A DNA stretch of 64,000 nucleotides from Flavobacteriaceae bacterium (lineage in GTDB: Bacteria > Bacteroidota > Bacteroidia > Flavobacteriales > Flavobacteriaceae), in NCBI GenBank assembly GCA_947456815.1, contig CANGTL010000008.1, forward strand, positions 1 through 64,000. Reading direction: 5' to 3'. The notes beneath the pieces were generated by a model. That model saw nothing but the letters and a program-made list of their open reading frames with translations, did not search any database and was not told where the DNA came from. This document shows positions 18,644 through 28,390 of this stretch, one piece after another. Numbering within the stretch: position 1 is the first letter of the stretch; each line of letters starts with the position of its first letter. The position numbers and the translations under genes were made by a program.

Positions 18644-19513
18644 ATGAACATACTAGACGATTTAAAAATGCAATATAAAATGGGAGGCTTTGAGCAAAAA
18701 GTCATCTATTGGAATTGTGGCGTGTTTTTACTTTCATTGATTTTTTTCTACCGCTTCAGATTGGGTGCTTTTGATTTTCCTACTTGGATTGCTTTGTCTT
18801 CGGATGCGACGAAAGTTTTATTCAAACCGTGGACTTTACTAAGCTATTTCTTTTTTCACGCTGGTTTTTTCCATTTGCTGTTTAATATGATTGTATTGAA
18901 TTTCGCAGGTAGAATTTTCTTGACCTTCTTCAATCAAAAGCAATTTCTTGGGTTGTATTTATTGAGCGGTATTTTTTCAGGTTTGATTTTTATCCTTTTT
19001 TATTCTGTTTTGATGGTCGGTCGAACTTCATCTATTGTTGGCGCTTCAGGCGCTATTATGGCAATTTTGGTGGCAACAGCGACTTATTCTCCGTTCATGA
19101 ATTTACGGCTCTTGTTAATTGGAAATGTCAAACTCTGGCAATTTACTTTCGTGATTTTGCTATTAGACTTGATTCAAATTTTTACGGAGAACACCGGTGG
19201 ACATGTCGCGCATTTGGCGGGTGCTTTTTTTGGTTTTATATACGTTAAATTGCTGATAAACGGAACTGATTTAAGCATGGGAGTTTCCTTTTTGCTAGAT
19301 AAGATTGCAACTTTTACGCGTCCTAAAAAAACGACTCCATTCAAGAAAGTTCATAGAAATTACACAGTCAAGTCAAATCAGTCTCCTTCCAAAATTGTTA
19401 CGAAAGACAAAACACAACAACAGATAGACGATATTTTAGATAAAATCAGTAAATCAGGTTATGACAGTTTGACCAAAGACGAAAAAGAGTTTTTGTTCAA
19501 AGCTGGAAAATAA
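18644..19513 (+). CDS. Second rhomboid family intramembrane serine protease
   Basis: FFFHAGFFHLLFNMIVLNFAG; VGASGAIMAIL; GGHVAHLAGAFFGFIYVKL. Confidence 0.92.
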   Translation: MNILDDLKMQYKMGGFEQKVIYWNCGVFLLSLIFFYRFRLGAFDFPTWIALSSDATKVLFKPWTLLSYFFFHAGFFHLLFNMIVLNFAGRIFLTFFNQKQFLGLYLLSGIFSGLIFILFYSVLMVGRTSSIVGASGAIMAILVATATYSPFMNLRLLLIGNVKLWQFTFVILLLDLIQIFTENTGGHVAHLAGAFFGFIYVKLLINGTDLSMGVSFLLDKIATFTRPKKTTPFKKVHRNYTVKSNQSPSKIVTKDKTQQQIDDILDKISKSGYDSLTKDEKEFLFKAGK

Positions 19514-19528
19514 CCATGAAGCATCGAA

Positions 19529-20578
19529 ATGAAAAAACTCTCATGGTTTAATAAAGCAATGTTCTTCTTCAATATAGTTTTGACTGTATTGACTTTTCTT
19601 GCCTATGTTTTACCATTTTTAGCGCCGAAAGTATTTCCGATTTTGTCAGTCTTAACCCTGATATTGCCTCTTTTTTTAATACTAAATGGATTGTTTTTTC
19701 TGTATTGGTTAATTCAGTTTAAAAAACAAATCTTCCTATCTGGATTGGTATTGCTGATGGGAATTACATTCATCAATAAATTTTATAAATTTTCAGAAGT
19801 CAATACTCCTAGTACAGAAAATGACTTTGTCGTGATGAGCTACAATGTACGATTGTTCAATCTTTTTGAATGGTTGCCAGATACTGATGTTGTAACGTAT
19901 ATCAGGACTTTTATTAATGATAAGAACCCAGATATTGTTTGTATTCAGGAGTATTCTTCCGCGGCGAATATAGACCTGAAAGTGTATCCGCATCGCTACA
20001 TTCACATGCAGGGTAACAAGATCAAAAGTGGTCAAGCAATTTTTTCTAAGTTTCCCATTATTGATGAAGGAAATTTGACTTTCCCACAATCTAATAATTC
20101 CGTTATTTTTGCGGATATTAAGAAAGGCAAAGATGTCATTCGAGTCTACAATATGCAGTTGCAATCGATTAAAATTTCTCCAGATGTCAATGAGATTTCT
20201 GAAAATATAGATGAAATCAACCAGCAAAAGTCGCAGATGGTTTTCAATCGAATTAGTACTGCTTTCAAAAAGCAGCAACAGCAAGCGGAGATTATCATGA
20301 ATCACAAGAAAGATTGTAAATATCCCATCATTATTTGTGGCGATATGAATAATAGCGCGTACTCGTTTGTGTATAGAAGTATCAAAGGCGATTTGAACGA
20401 CACCTTTGAAGAAGCTGGAGGTGGTTTTGGAAACACTTATCACTTTCGATATTATCCGGCTAGAATAGATTATATTTTTGCGGACGCCAAGATGAAGGTC
20501 AAAAGTTTTGAGAGTTTTCCGGACTTTGTCAATTCAGATCATTACCCAATAATGACAAGGTTGTCTATTGAAGAATAG
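19529..20578 (+). CDS. Membrane-anchored endonuclease/exonuclease/phosphatase family protein
   Basis: VMSYNVRLFN; DIVCIQEYSS; IICGDMNNSAYS; RIDYIFAD; SDHYPIMTRLSI; N-terminal TM segments. Confidence 0.9.
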   Translation: MKKLSWFNKAMFFFNIVLTVLTFLAYVLPFLAPKVFPILSVLTLILPLFLILNGLFFLYWLIQFKKQIFLSGLVLLMGITFINKFYKFSEVNTPSTENDFVVMSYNVRLFNLFEWLPDTDVVTYIRTFINDKNPDIVCIQEYSSAANIDLKVYPHRYIHMQGNKIKSGQAIFSKFPIIDEGNLTFPQSNNSVIFADIKKGKDVIRVYNMQLQSIKISPDVNEISENIDEINQQKSQMVFNRISTAFKKQQQQAEIIMNHKKDCKYPIIICGDMNNSAYSFVYRSIKGDLNDTFEEAGGGFGNTYHFRYYPARIDYIFADAKMKVKSFESFPDFVNSDHYPIMTRLSIEE

Positions 20579-21190
20579 CTACAATTTCTGATTCTTTAGA
20601 TAATCTAACGCAAATCTACCTTCATTAAATAGTAAATCTAGGATACTTAAGTTATTGATAAAGCCGTGCTTGTCGCCAAATACTTGCGTGTATGATTCAA
20701 AAGTAGCATTGTCCTTTTTTCCATTAACAAGACTACGAAAATCTCTATAATTAGGTACTTCATGAAAGTATTCGACTGTTTTTTCGTAATTGAATTCCAT
20801 CCCCAGACACTTGGAAACGATTTGCATTGTCTCGAGGTTTAGGTCCATCAAGTAGCGATGTTGCTTGGTGAATATAGGCATCAAGCTGTCTTCAAAATAT
20901 TCAAAAAACGGGGAAGTTCTATAAGCAGCTTCCAATGATTTGAAGTGTTGTTTTTGCCAATCGAATGCCGTTTCTAATCTTACTTCCTTGATGTTTTGGT
21001 GTCTTTCTTTGGTATGTTTTACAGGAATATTCAACAATTGAATTCCGTTCGGACTGTAGATATAAGTTCGATTTCTATTGCTTTGTTTTTGGAAATTATC
21101 TTCAACTTCAAGTACAATACGATCCGCTTGAGCCATGACAACAAAATGACTGATGGATGGGAAATAGGTGGGGTGAATGAGGATATTCAT
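20579..21190 (-). CDS. WbqC family protein
   Basis: LIHPTYFPSISHFVVMAQADRIVLEVEDNFQKQSNRNRTYIYSPNGIQLLNIPVKH. Confidence 0.88.
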   Translation of the reverse strand: MNILIHPTYFPSISHFVVMAQADRIVLEVEDNFQKQSNRNRTYIYSPNGIQLLNIPVKHTKERHQNIKEVRLETAFDWQKQHFKSLEAAYRTSPFFEYFEDSLMPIFTKQHRYLMDLNLETMQIVSKCLGMEFNYEKTVEYFHEVPNYRDFRSLVNGKKDNATFESYTQVFGDKHGFINNLSILDLLFNEGRFALDYLKNQKL

Positions 21191-21204
21191 TTGATGGAGA
21201 TACG

Positions 21205-21275
21205 TTTAACTGTTAATTCGTTTAACCGTTTATTCGCTTAATTGTTCGGAAACATTTTTCGATTAAACGATTAAA
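21205..21275. repeat. 8-bp units TTTAAyCG-like x5 (21205-21244) facing CGATTAAA x2 (21260-21275): inverted octamer arrays upstream of the WbqC gene
   Basis: tttaactg ttaattcg tttaaccg tttattcg cttaattg ... cgattaaa cgattaaa. Confidence 0.8.
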
Positions 21276-21303
21276 CAAATCCACGGTTATACAATGTAAC
21301 AAA

Positions 21304-22857
21304 TTAGCTATCGGCTTGCTTTTTCTTATCTAAATAGAAAGTAATTCCAAAATAAGCAGCCAACGCAATCAAGAAAAACTTAAAGTAGGAGTAAGGTTGA
21401 CCTTCACCACCAACAGTGGTAAACATTCTTTCCCAACGTATTTTCTTGAAACCACTTTCGTTGCTATCCAAACTTAACCAAATTAGGACAGGTTTACCCA
21501 CAATATGATTTTCAGGCACATAACCCCAGTAACGACTATCTTCAGAATTATGACGGTTGTCTCCCATCATCCAATAGTAGTTTTGTTGGAAGGTGTAGGA
21601 TTTTGCAATCTTACCATTGATTCTGATCTCAGAGCCTGTAACTTTCAAATCGTTGCCTTCGTATTCCGAGATGATTCTTTTGTAAAAAGGAATATTCTCT
21701 GCAGTCAATTCGATTGTTTTTCCTGCTTCAGGAATATAAATTGGCCCGTAATTGTCTCGGTTCCAGTTTTTATTGATTTGCGGGAATACCCCATGAGATC
21801 CAACTTCAGGTTCGTGGCTAATGTTTCTAACAATACTTTTAGTTATGGGATTCATTCTCAAGCGTGCGGCCGATTCTTCTGTCAATGCTGAGAAGTAGAA
21901 CGTGTTTGCCGAATCTTGTCTGATTCCGTCCGTGATTTTCAATTCTTTTACGATATACGTTTGATCGTAAAATGAGCCATTGGTTGTTACGGTATACGAA
22001 TACTGCGGTTTGGCTCTCTCCGGAAGTATTAGTTGTTTTCCGTTGATAAAAACGACACCGTCTTTAATTTCTAGCATATCACCTGGCGTACCTTGGCATC
22101 TTTTTACATAATTCGATTTTTTGTCGATAGGTTTGTCTGCTTTTCTATTCGATCTATCAAAGAATTTATAAACCGTATCAACCGGCCAGTTGAATACAAC
22201 AATGTCATTTTTTTCAATCTTCTGCAATCCAGGCAAACGGAAATACGGAAGTTGTGGCCAATTGCTGTATGATTTTTTATGTAATAGTGGAATGGTATCG
22301 TGAACCATCGGTAAAGCAACTGTTGTCATAGGAACACGCGCCCCGTAATGAAATTTACTCACAAAAAGAAAATCACCAACCAATAATGATTTCTCTAAGG
22401 ACGAGGTCGGAATCTGATACGGTTGCATCACGTAGGTGTGCACAATCGTGGCAACAACGATAGCAAATAACAGTGAGCTAATAGTATCAGCAGTTTTATT
22501 CACCGGAATAAGACTGCGGTTTGGGAGATGATCTAGTTTTTCTGTATAGTTAACGTAAGCGATATATAAACCGAAAGTAAAAATCGCCAACAAGGTGTGA
22601 GGTGTTGTGTTTTTACCAAAACTTCTAAGCGTTTCTACCCAAATGACGGGAAACATAATCAGATTGACAATTGGAACGAAAAGCAAAATGGTCCACCAAG
22701 TTGGTCGATTAATGATTTTCATCAATACAATTGCGTTATAAATAGGCACTGCCGCTTCCCATCTTTTTCTATTAGCAGCTTCGTATATTTTCCACGTTCC
22801 AATAAAATGTATCACTTGAAGTACCAAGAAAAAAATAAACCATTGTGATAAAGTCAT
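21304..22857 (-). CDS. lepB: Signal peptidase I (long Bacteroidetes form)
   Basis: QPYQIPTSSLEKSLLVGDFLFVSKFHYG; NYVKRCQGTPGD; YYWMMGDNRHNSEDSRYWGYVP. Confidence 0.96.
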   Translation of the reverse strand: MTLSQWFIFFLVLQVIHFIGTWKIYEAANRKRWEAAVPIYNAIVLMKIINRPTWWTILLFVPIVNLIMFPVIWVETLRSFGKNTTPHTLLAIFTFGLYIAYVNYTEKLDHLPNRSLIPVNKTADTISSLLFAIVVATIVHTYVMQPYQIPTSSLEKSLLVGDFLFVSKFHYGARVPMTTVALPMVHDTIPLLHKKSYSNWPQLPYFRLPGLQKIEKNDIVVFNWPVDTVYKFFDRSNRKADKPIDKKSNYVKRCQGTPGDMLEIKDGVVFINGKQLILPERAKPQYSYTVTTNGSFYDQTYIVKELKITDGIRQDSANTFYFSALTEESAARLRMNPITKSIVRNISHEPEVGSHGVFPQINKNWNRDNYGPIYIPEAGKTIELTAENIPFYKRIISEYEGNDLKVTGSEIRINGKIAKSYTFQQNYYWMMGDNRHNSEDSRYWGYVPENHIVGKPVLIWLSLDSNESGFKKIRWERMFTTVGGEGQPYSYFKFFLIALAAYFGITFYLDKKKQADS

Positions 22858-22925
22858 AATTTCTAATTTTTTAGTTTTTAGGTTAGATCAAGAACCTAAC
22901 GCCAAATATTAATTGTACTAATTTA

Positions 22926-23627
22926 TTAATTTAATTCTAAAACGTCTTTCATCGTAAAAACGCCTTTTTTACCGGCAATCCATTCTGCTGCTATCACGGC
23001 ACCAAGTGCAAATCCTTCTCTATTATGTGCGGTATGTTTTATTTCAATTGCATCAATTTCAGAATCGTAAACAACAGTATGCGTCCCCGGAACGTTTTCT
23101 ATTCTCTTTGCTTCTATATGAATTTCGTCTTCTTTTGCATCACCAATCGTCCAGTTCGAATACGATGAATGTCCTATAATGTCATTCGCCAGCGTAATCG
23201 CAGTACCACTTGGGCTATCTAATTTCTGCGTATGATGAATCTCTTCCATCCGAACTTTGTATTGATCAAACTTCGACATAAGTTTAGCCAAATATTTGTT
23301 CATTTCAAAAAACAAATTCACACCTAAACTAAAATTAGAACCGTAAATAAAAGTTCCGTTTTTTAGCGCACATAGCGTCGCCATTTCTTCATATTGCGCC
23401 AACCATCCTGTGGTGCCACAAACCACTGCGACATTTGTATCAAAACAAGCGGTAATGTTACGAACCGCTGCATTTGGAATGCTAAAATCGATAGCAACAT
23501 CTGCTTTTTCTAGTCCATCGTAGTTGTTAGCACTAGTTTTTCGAAGCACAATTTCGTGCCCGCGTGACAAAGCGATTTTCTCGATTGCTTTCCCCATTTT
23601 ACCATATCCTAACAGTGCGATTTTCAT
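22926..23627 (-). CDS. dapB: 4-hydroxy-tetrahydrodipicolinate reductase
   Basis: MKIALLGYGKMGKAIE; VCGTTGW; EEIHHTQKLDSPSGTAITLA. Confidence 0.96.
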   Translation of the reverse strand: MKIALLGYGKMGKAIEKIALSRGHEIVLRKTSANNYDGLEKADVAIDFSIPNAAVRNITACFDTNVAVVCGTTGWLAQYEEMATLCALKNGTFIYGSNFSLGVNLFFEMNKYLAKLMSKFDQYKVRMEEIHHTQKLDSPSGTAITLANDIIGHSSYSNWTIGDAKEDEIHIEAKRIENVPGTHTVVYDSEIDAIEIKHTAHNREGFALGAVIAAEWIAGKKGVFTMKDVLELN

Positions 23628-24187
23628 TTGAATTTGTAATTTAGAGCAAGACCAAAATTTGGTTTTAAGTAACGCTGATCAGGATACAAGTCTGGCCGTA
23701 TAGAGAGATTGTCATTTACGTTAAATTGACCTAAATGGGCATCAACATTGGCGTCGATAATGTTTAAGGCATAAAATGCAAAAGTTAATAATAACGACAG
23801 GTCTCGATTTCTTTTGTAAAACCGCTGCGCCTCAATCAAACGGGAATCATCCAAATAATCGTATTTCGGATTCGATATTCCTGCCAGACGATCTTTATAA
23901 ACGCCTCGAAATTCATGATATAAATCGTTGTTGGTAGTGTAAAAGTAAAGTGTTGTTGCAAGAGCGCCGTATACTAAAGGAATTTTCCAGTATTTTTTGT
24001 TATAGGCTTGACCTAACCCAGGAAGAATAGCAGAGTAGAAGGCTGCTTTTGCTGGAGAAAGTGGATTAATATCGTCGTTCTTAATTGAATCTTTCGAGAT
24101 TAACAAAGGAGCAGTTTCCTCTTGACCAATAACTAATTGAATAGAGCCACATAAGAGCCAAAGTACTATGAGAGTCTTTTTCTGCAC
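23624..24187 (-). CDS. DUF5683-like membrane-associated protein
   Basis: SPAKAAFYSAILPGLGQAYNKKYWKIPLVYGALATTLYFY typical of the family between parB and dapB. Confidence 0.8.
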   Translation of the reverse strand: MQKKTLIVLWLLCGSIQLVIGQEETAPLLISKDSIKNDDINPLSPAKAAFYSAILPGLGQAYNKKYWKIPLVYGALATTLYFYTTNNDLYHEFRGVYKDRLAGISNPKYDYLDDSRLIEAQRFYKRNRDLSLLLTFAFYALNIIDANVDAHLGQFNVNDNLSIRPDLYPDQRYLKPNFGLALNYKFK

Positions 24188-25087
24188 TTACCCTTTAATC
24201 AATTTAATAATTCGATTGAAATCTTCTTCGGAATGGAATGGTATTGTAATCTTGCCTTTACCATTTCCTGCTACTTTCACATCGACTTTGGTTCCAAAAT
24301 AGCTAGCGATGGCTTTTTTCTCATGCTCGGCAACATCAAAGCTCGCTGCTTTTATAGTTTTTTTTGCGGTCGGTTTGATGCTTTCTTGGTAATTTTTCAC
24401 CAAAGCTTCTGTTTCTCGAACAGACAAATTTTGACTTACGATTTTTTGATAAATATCAGTCTGCACCTCTTGGTCTTCGATATTGATGATGGCACGTCCG
24501 TGGCCCATACTGATGAAACCGTCGCGAATGCCCGTTTGAATAATCGGGTCTAGTTTTAGCAATCGCAAGTAATTGGCAATCGTAGAACGTTTTTTGCCCA
24601 CGCGCTCGCTCATTTGCTCTTGCGTTAATTGAATTTCATCAATCAATCTTTGGTAAGAAAGTGCAATTTCGATTGGATCTAAGTCGTGTCTTTGGATATT
24701 TTCAACCAAAGCCATTTCTAGAGATTCTTGGTCATTGGCAATTCGAATGTACGCCGGAATGGTAGTTAACCCGTTTATTTTTGAAGCACGTAAACGTCTT
24801 TCACCAGAAATTAACTGATATTGATTGAAATCGATTTTACGAACTGTAATGGGTTGAATTACGCCTAATTCACGAATAGACATCGCCAATTCTTGCAACG
24901 ACTCTTCATTGAAATTACTTCGAGGTTGAAACGGATTGATTTCAATCGCATCAATATCCAATTCAATGATATGACCCACCAATTTGTCAGCATTCTTATC
25001 ATTTACAGACTGAATGTTGTTTTCTGGGTCTTTCAGCAAGGCAGATAATCCTCTTCCTAATGCCTGTTTTTTTACTGCTTGCGACAT
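24188..25087 (-). CDS. parB: ParB/RepB/Spo0J family partition protein
   Basis: ALGRGLSALL; INPFQPRSNF; QLISGERRLRASK; ALVENIQRHDLDPIE. Confidence 0.96.
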   Translation of the reverse strand: MSQAVKKQALGRGLSALLKDPENNIQSVNDKNADKLVGHIIELDIDAIEINPFQPRSNFNEESLQELAMSIRELGVIQPITVRKIDFNQYQLISGERRLRASKINGLTTIPAYIRIANDQESLEMALVENIQRHDLDPIEIALSYQRLIDEIQLTQEQMSERVGKKRSTIANYLRLLKLDPIIQTGIRDGFISMGHGRAIINIEDQEVQTDIYQKIVSQNLSVRETEALVKNYQESIKPTAKKTIKAASFDVAEHEKKAIASYFGTKVDVKVAGNGKGKITIPFHSEEDFNRIIKLIKG

Positions 25088-25091
25088 AATT

Positions 25092-25859
25092 CTAGTTACT
25101 ATTTTTCTTAATAATTTCTTGAGCTAAATGAAGGTAATTCGTTGCTCCTTTGCTTGTTGCGTCGTAGTTTATGATGCTTTCTCCGTAACTTGGTGCTTCA
25201 CTTAATTTGACATTTCTCTGAATAATAGTCGTAAAAACCATATCGTTGAAATGCTTTTGCACTTCTTCTACCACTTGATTTGACAAGCGCAATCTCGAGT
25301 CAAACATCGTCAATAATAGACCTTCTATATCTAAATCTGCATTGTGAATTTTTTGAACACTTTTAATCGTATTCAATAATTTTCCCAAACCTTCCAAAGC
25401 ATAATATTCGCATTGAATCGGGATAATCACAGAATCAGAAGCAGTCAATGCATTCAAAGTCAACAATCCCAGCGAAGGTGCACAATCAATCAAAATATAA
25501 TCGTAATCATCTTTGATCGGAGCCAACGCTTGTTTCAACATATATTCCCGATTCTCCTTATCTACCAATTCTATTTCTATCGCCACCAAATCAATATGCG
25601 CTGGTATAACCCAAACGTTTGGCGCCGAACATTTTATTACGGCTTCTTGGGGTAAATTACTATGTTCTAAAATTTGATAGGTTCCAATGGTTACGTTTTC
25701 GATATCAACCCCTAACCCTGAACTCGCATTCGCTTGTGGGTCGGCATCAATAAGCAACACTTTTTTCTCTAAAACACCCAAAGACGCGGCCAAATTTACC
25801 GAAGTAGTTGTTTTTCCAACACCGCCTTTTTGATTGGCTATCGCAATGATTTTACCCAT
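25092..25859 (-). CDS. parA: ParA/Soj family ATPase
   Basis: IAIANQKGGVGKTTTSVNLAASLG; LLIDADPQANASSGLG. Confidence 0.97.
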   Translation of the reverse strand: MGKIIAIANQKGGVGKTTTSVNLAASLGVLEKKVLLIDADPQANASSGLGVDIENVTIGTYQILEHSNLPQEAVIKCSAPNVWVIPAHIDLVAIEIELVDKENREYMLKQALAPIKDDYDYILIDCAPSLGLLTLNALTASDSVIIPIQCEYYALEGLGKLLNTIKSVQKIHNADLDIEGLLLTMFDSRLRLSNQVVEEVQKHFNDMVFTTIIQRNVKLSEAPSYGESIINYDATSKGATNYLHLAQEIIKKNSN

Positions 25860-25960
25860 TTATTTTTTCAGATTTTGAGCCGTAAAAATACAATTAAATC
25901 TGGGTTTTTCAAGGCTTATTTGTTAACAAAAGTTAATAAAGCTAAGTTGATGGCTGTCAG

Positions 25961-26155
25961 TTCTTGGTTGTTGGTTTTTAGTAGCTATTCCGGCTATTCG
26001 CTCTATCTTTTGCTTCGTTACACTACTCAAAAGGATGCCGCTGTTATCCGGGCTAGGGCAATCGAGAAAAGAATCAAGAATCAAGAGAAACGACAAAATC
26101 TATGACGTAAACTTCTTGGCTCTTGTCTCTGTCTTCTATTTTTCTATCTTCTTGC
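25961..26155. repeat. Composite repeat region: heptamer units (25961-25981), palindromic element copy B (25982-26061), heptamers ATCAAGA x2 and relatives (26065-26092), inverse-orientation heptamers TCTTGGC/TCTTGTC etc. (26114-26155)
   Basis: Direct reading; copy B gtagctattccggctattcg...atcttttg...caaaaggatgccgctgttatccgggctagggcaa aligns with copy A at 987-1095. Confidence 0.75.
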
Positions 26156-26173
26156 AGCGAAGCGGTCTTGCTT

Positions 26174-27055
26174 CTATTTGTCTTTCTTAGCTTTAATCAT
26201 CATCTCCAACATATCCCACATTTCTTCCGGAATTTGTTCCAGTAAATTAAATTGTCCCGCGCCTTTCAACCATTCGCCTCCATCAATCACAACTACTTCA
26301 CCATTGATATACGCTGAGAAATCAGACACCAAATACGCTGCGAGATTCGCCAATTCTTGGTGGTCGCCAACACGTTTCAAAGGCACTTTCTTCGCCATGT
26401 CAAACTTTTCGGCTAAATCACCTGGCAGCAAACGATCCCACGCACCTTTGGTCGGAAATGGTCCTGGTGCAATAGCATTTGAGCGAATTCCGTATTTCGC
26501 CCATTCAACCGCTAAACTCCTGGTCATTGCAAGAACACCGGCTTTAGCAGTTGCACTTGGAACTACATAGGCGGAACCAGTAAAGGCATAAGTAGTTACA
26601 ATATTTAAAATAGTTGCAGATTCCTGCTTGCTATCAATCCAGTGTTTTCCGAAGGCTAATGTGCAGTTCTTTGAACCTTTCAATACTATGTCAATTACGG
26701 TATCAAAAGCGTTCGCAGACAATCGCTCTGTTGGTGAAATGAAATTTCCTGCCGCATTATTCAAAAGCACATCGACTTTGCCAAATTTTTTCAAAACTTC
26801 TTGCAGCATGGCTTCGACTTGATCGTAATGACGAACATCACAAGCCAACGGCAGACATGTTCCACCAGTTGATTTTTCTAATTCGCTCGCGGTATTTTTA
26901 AGTTTTTCAAGATCACGTGAAGTAATCGCAACTTGAGCTCCTAATTCTAAAAAGTATTGCGTCATCGCTTTACCTAAGCCACTGCCGCCACCTGTTACTA
27001 CGATAACTTTGCCCTTTAAGGCATCATCACGGAGCATTTTTGCTGAAAAATTCAT
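26174..27055 (-). CDS. SDR family oxidoreductase (2,4-dienoyl-CoA reductase-like)
   Basis: VIVVTGGGSGLGKAMTQYF; LLNNAAGNFISPTERLS; SATAKAGVLAMTRSLAVEW. Confidence 0.9.
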   Translation of the reverse strand: MNFSAKMLRDDALKGKVIVVTGGGSGLGKAMTQYFLELGAQVAITSRDLEKLKNTASELEKSTGGTCLPLACDVRHYDQVEAMLQEVLKKFGKVDVLLNNAAGNFISPTERLSANAFDTVIDIVLKGSKNCTLAFGKHWIDSKQESATILNIVTTYAFTGSAYVVPSATAKAGVLAMTRSLAVEWAKYGIRSNAIAPGPFPTKGAWDRLLPGDLAEKFDMAKKVPLKRVGDHQELANLAAYLVSDFSAYINGEVVVIDGGEWLKGAGQFNLLEQIPEEMWDMLEMMIKAKKDK

Positions 27056-27164
27056 AGTATTTAATTTATAAAAGTAAAAATAGGGAAAATTATGACTGTT
27101 AGGTGATCAAGTTTTGTTTTATGAATAGCGGACAATTATATTGCTAAGTTCACAATGCAGATCT

Positions 27165-28292
27165 TTATAGTTTGTGTAGCAAAGAGGCCGATTTTTCTAA
27201 AGTTGTATCTTCTTTTGCAAAACAAAACCGAATGCATTTCAAAGTCGTCTCGCCGGCAAAAAATGGAGAAATCGGAATGGCCGCCACACCATAATCGATG
27301 AGGAGTTTTTTTGAAAATTCAATGTCATTTTCTTGTGAAATGGCGTTATACCTTGCGGTTTGAAAGTAAGTGCCTTCGCAGGGAAGCAGCTCAAATTTCG
27401 AACCTTGCATGAGCTCGATGAAGTAATCTCTTTTTTCTTTGTAAAAATTCCCAAGAGAATTGATATCTGCAAAATCCAAGTAGTCGTTTAGCGCATATTG
27501 AGCAATACAGTTAACACTAAATACCAAGAACTGATGTACTTTTTTTATCTCCTTCATCAAATGTTCGGGTGCAATCAAATATCCTATTTTCCATCCTGTA
27601 ATATGAAAAGATTTTCCGAAAGATGAAACAACAATACTTCGGTCAGCAATTTTCGGGCGTTGATGAATAGAAATATGTTTTTTTTCAAACGTAATATATT
27701 CATAAACTTCATCTGAAAGCACCATAACTTTCGGATAGATTGACAGCAATTTTTCTAATTGAACAAAGTCATTTTCATCCCAAATTCGCCCAGAAGGATT
27801 GTGTGGATTATTGGTAATGATCATTCTTGTTTTGCTAGTAAATGCGTTTGAAATGGCGTCCCAATTAGGCGTAAAATCATCATTCATTTTCACTCGAATG
27901 GGTTTCGCATTGCAAAGCAAGATTGGTGTTTCGTAGCAGTCATAACTTGGATCAAGTATGATGACCTCTTCATTGATGCCAACCAACGCTTGTATGGTAG
28001 CAAAAATCCCTTCGGTTGCGCCAGCTGTAATAAGAATATCGGTTTCTGGACTGGTTTTTTTCTGATAGGATTTCAAAGTCAGGTTAGCAATTTTTTCAAG
28101 TAGCGGAGGTAAACCTGCCATGGGCAAGTATTGATGAATCTCTTCTTTTGCCCATTTTGAAGCAATATCTTTAAGCAATGGATCGACGGGAAAGTTGGGG
28201 AATCCTTGTGCCAGATTAATCGCATGATGCTGGTTAGCCAATTGCGACATCACTGAAAAAATACTTGAACCAATATGCGATAGTTTTGACAT
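27165..28292 (-). CDS. PLP-dependent aminotransferase (methionine aminotransferase/YbdL-like)
   Basis: INLAQGFPNFPVDP; NNPHNPSGRIW; VLSDEVYEYITFE; SFGKSFHITGWKIGYL. Confidence 0.9.
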   Translation of the reverse strand: MSKLSHIGSSIFSVMSQLANQHHAINLAQGFPNFPVDPLLKDIASKWAKEEIHQYLPMAGLPPLLEKIANLTLKSYQKKTSPETDILITAGATEGIFATIQALVGINEEVIILDPSYDCYETPILLCNAKPIRVKMNDDFTPNWDAISNAFTSKTRMIITNNPHNPSGRIWDENDFVQLEKLLSIYPKVMVLSDEVYEYITFEKKHISIHQRPKIADRSIVVSSFGKSFHITGWKIGYLIAPEHLMKEIKKVHQFLVFSVNCIAQYALNDYLDFADINSLGNFYKEKRDYFIELMQGSKFELLPCEGTYFQTARYNAISQENDIEFSKKLLIDYGVAAIPISPFFAGETTLKCIRFCFAKEDTTLEKSASLLHKL

Positions 28293-28353
28293 TTGCGTGG
28301 GTATATAGCATTAAAAATAGTCATTCAGAAACAAGCGACAAATTTTATTTTCA

Positions 28354-28390
28354 TAAAAAAATCCATTCTTATCAACAAGAATGGATTTTT
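28354..28390. terminator. Hairpin with A/T-runs, possible bidirectional terminator
   Basis: aaaaatccattctt-atcaac-aagaatggattttt. Confidence 0.65.

Noticed and set aside
19793-20443. 216-aa minus-strand ORF opposite the EEP-family gene
   Set aside because: Long but antisense to a gene with clear catalytic motifs; no recognisable protein features
24188-25859. parS sites near parAB
   Set aside because: Looked for TGTTTCACGTGAAACA-like palindromes and saw none convincing
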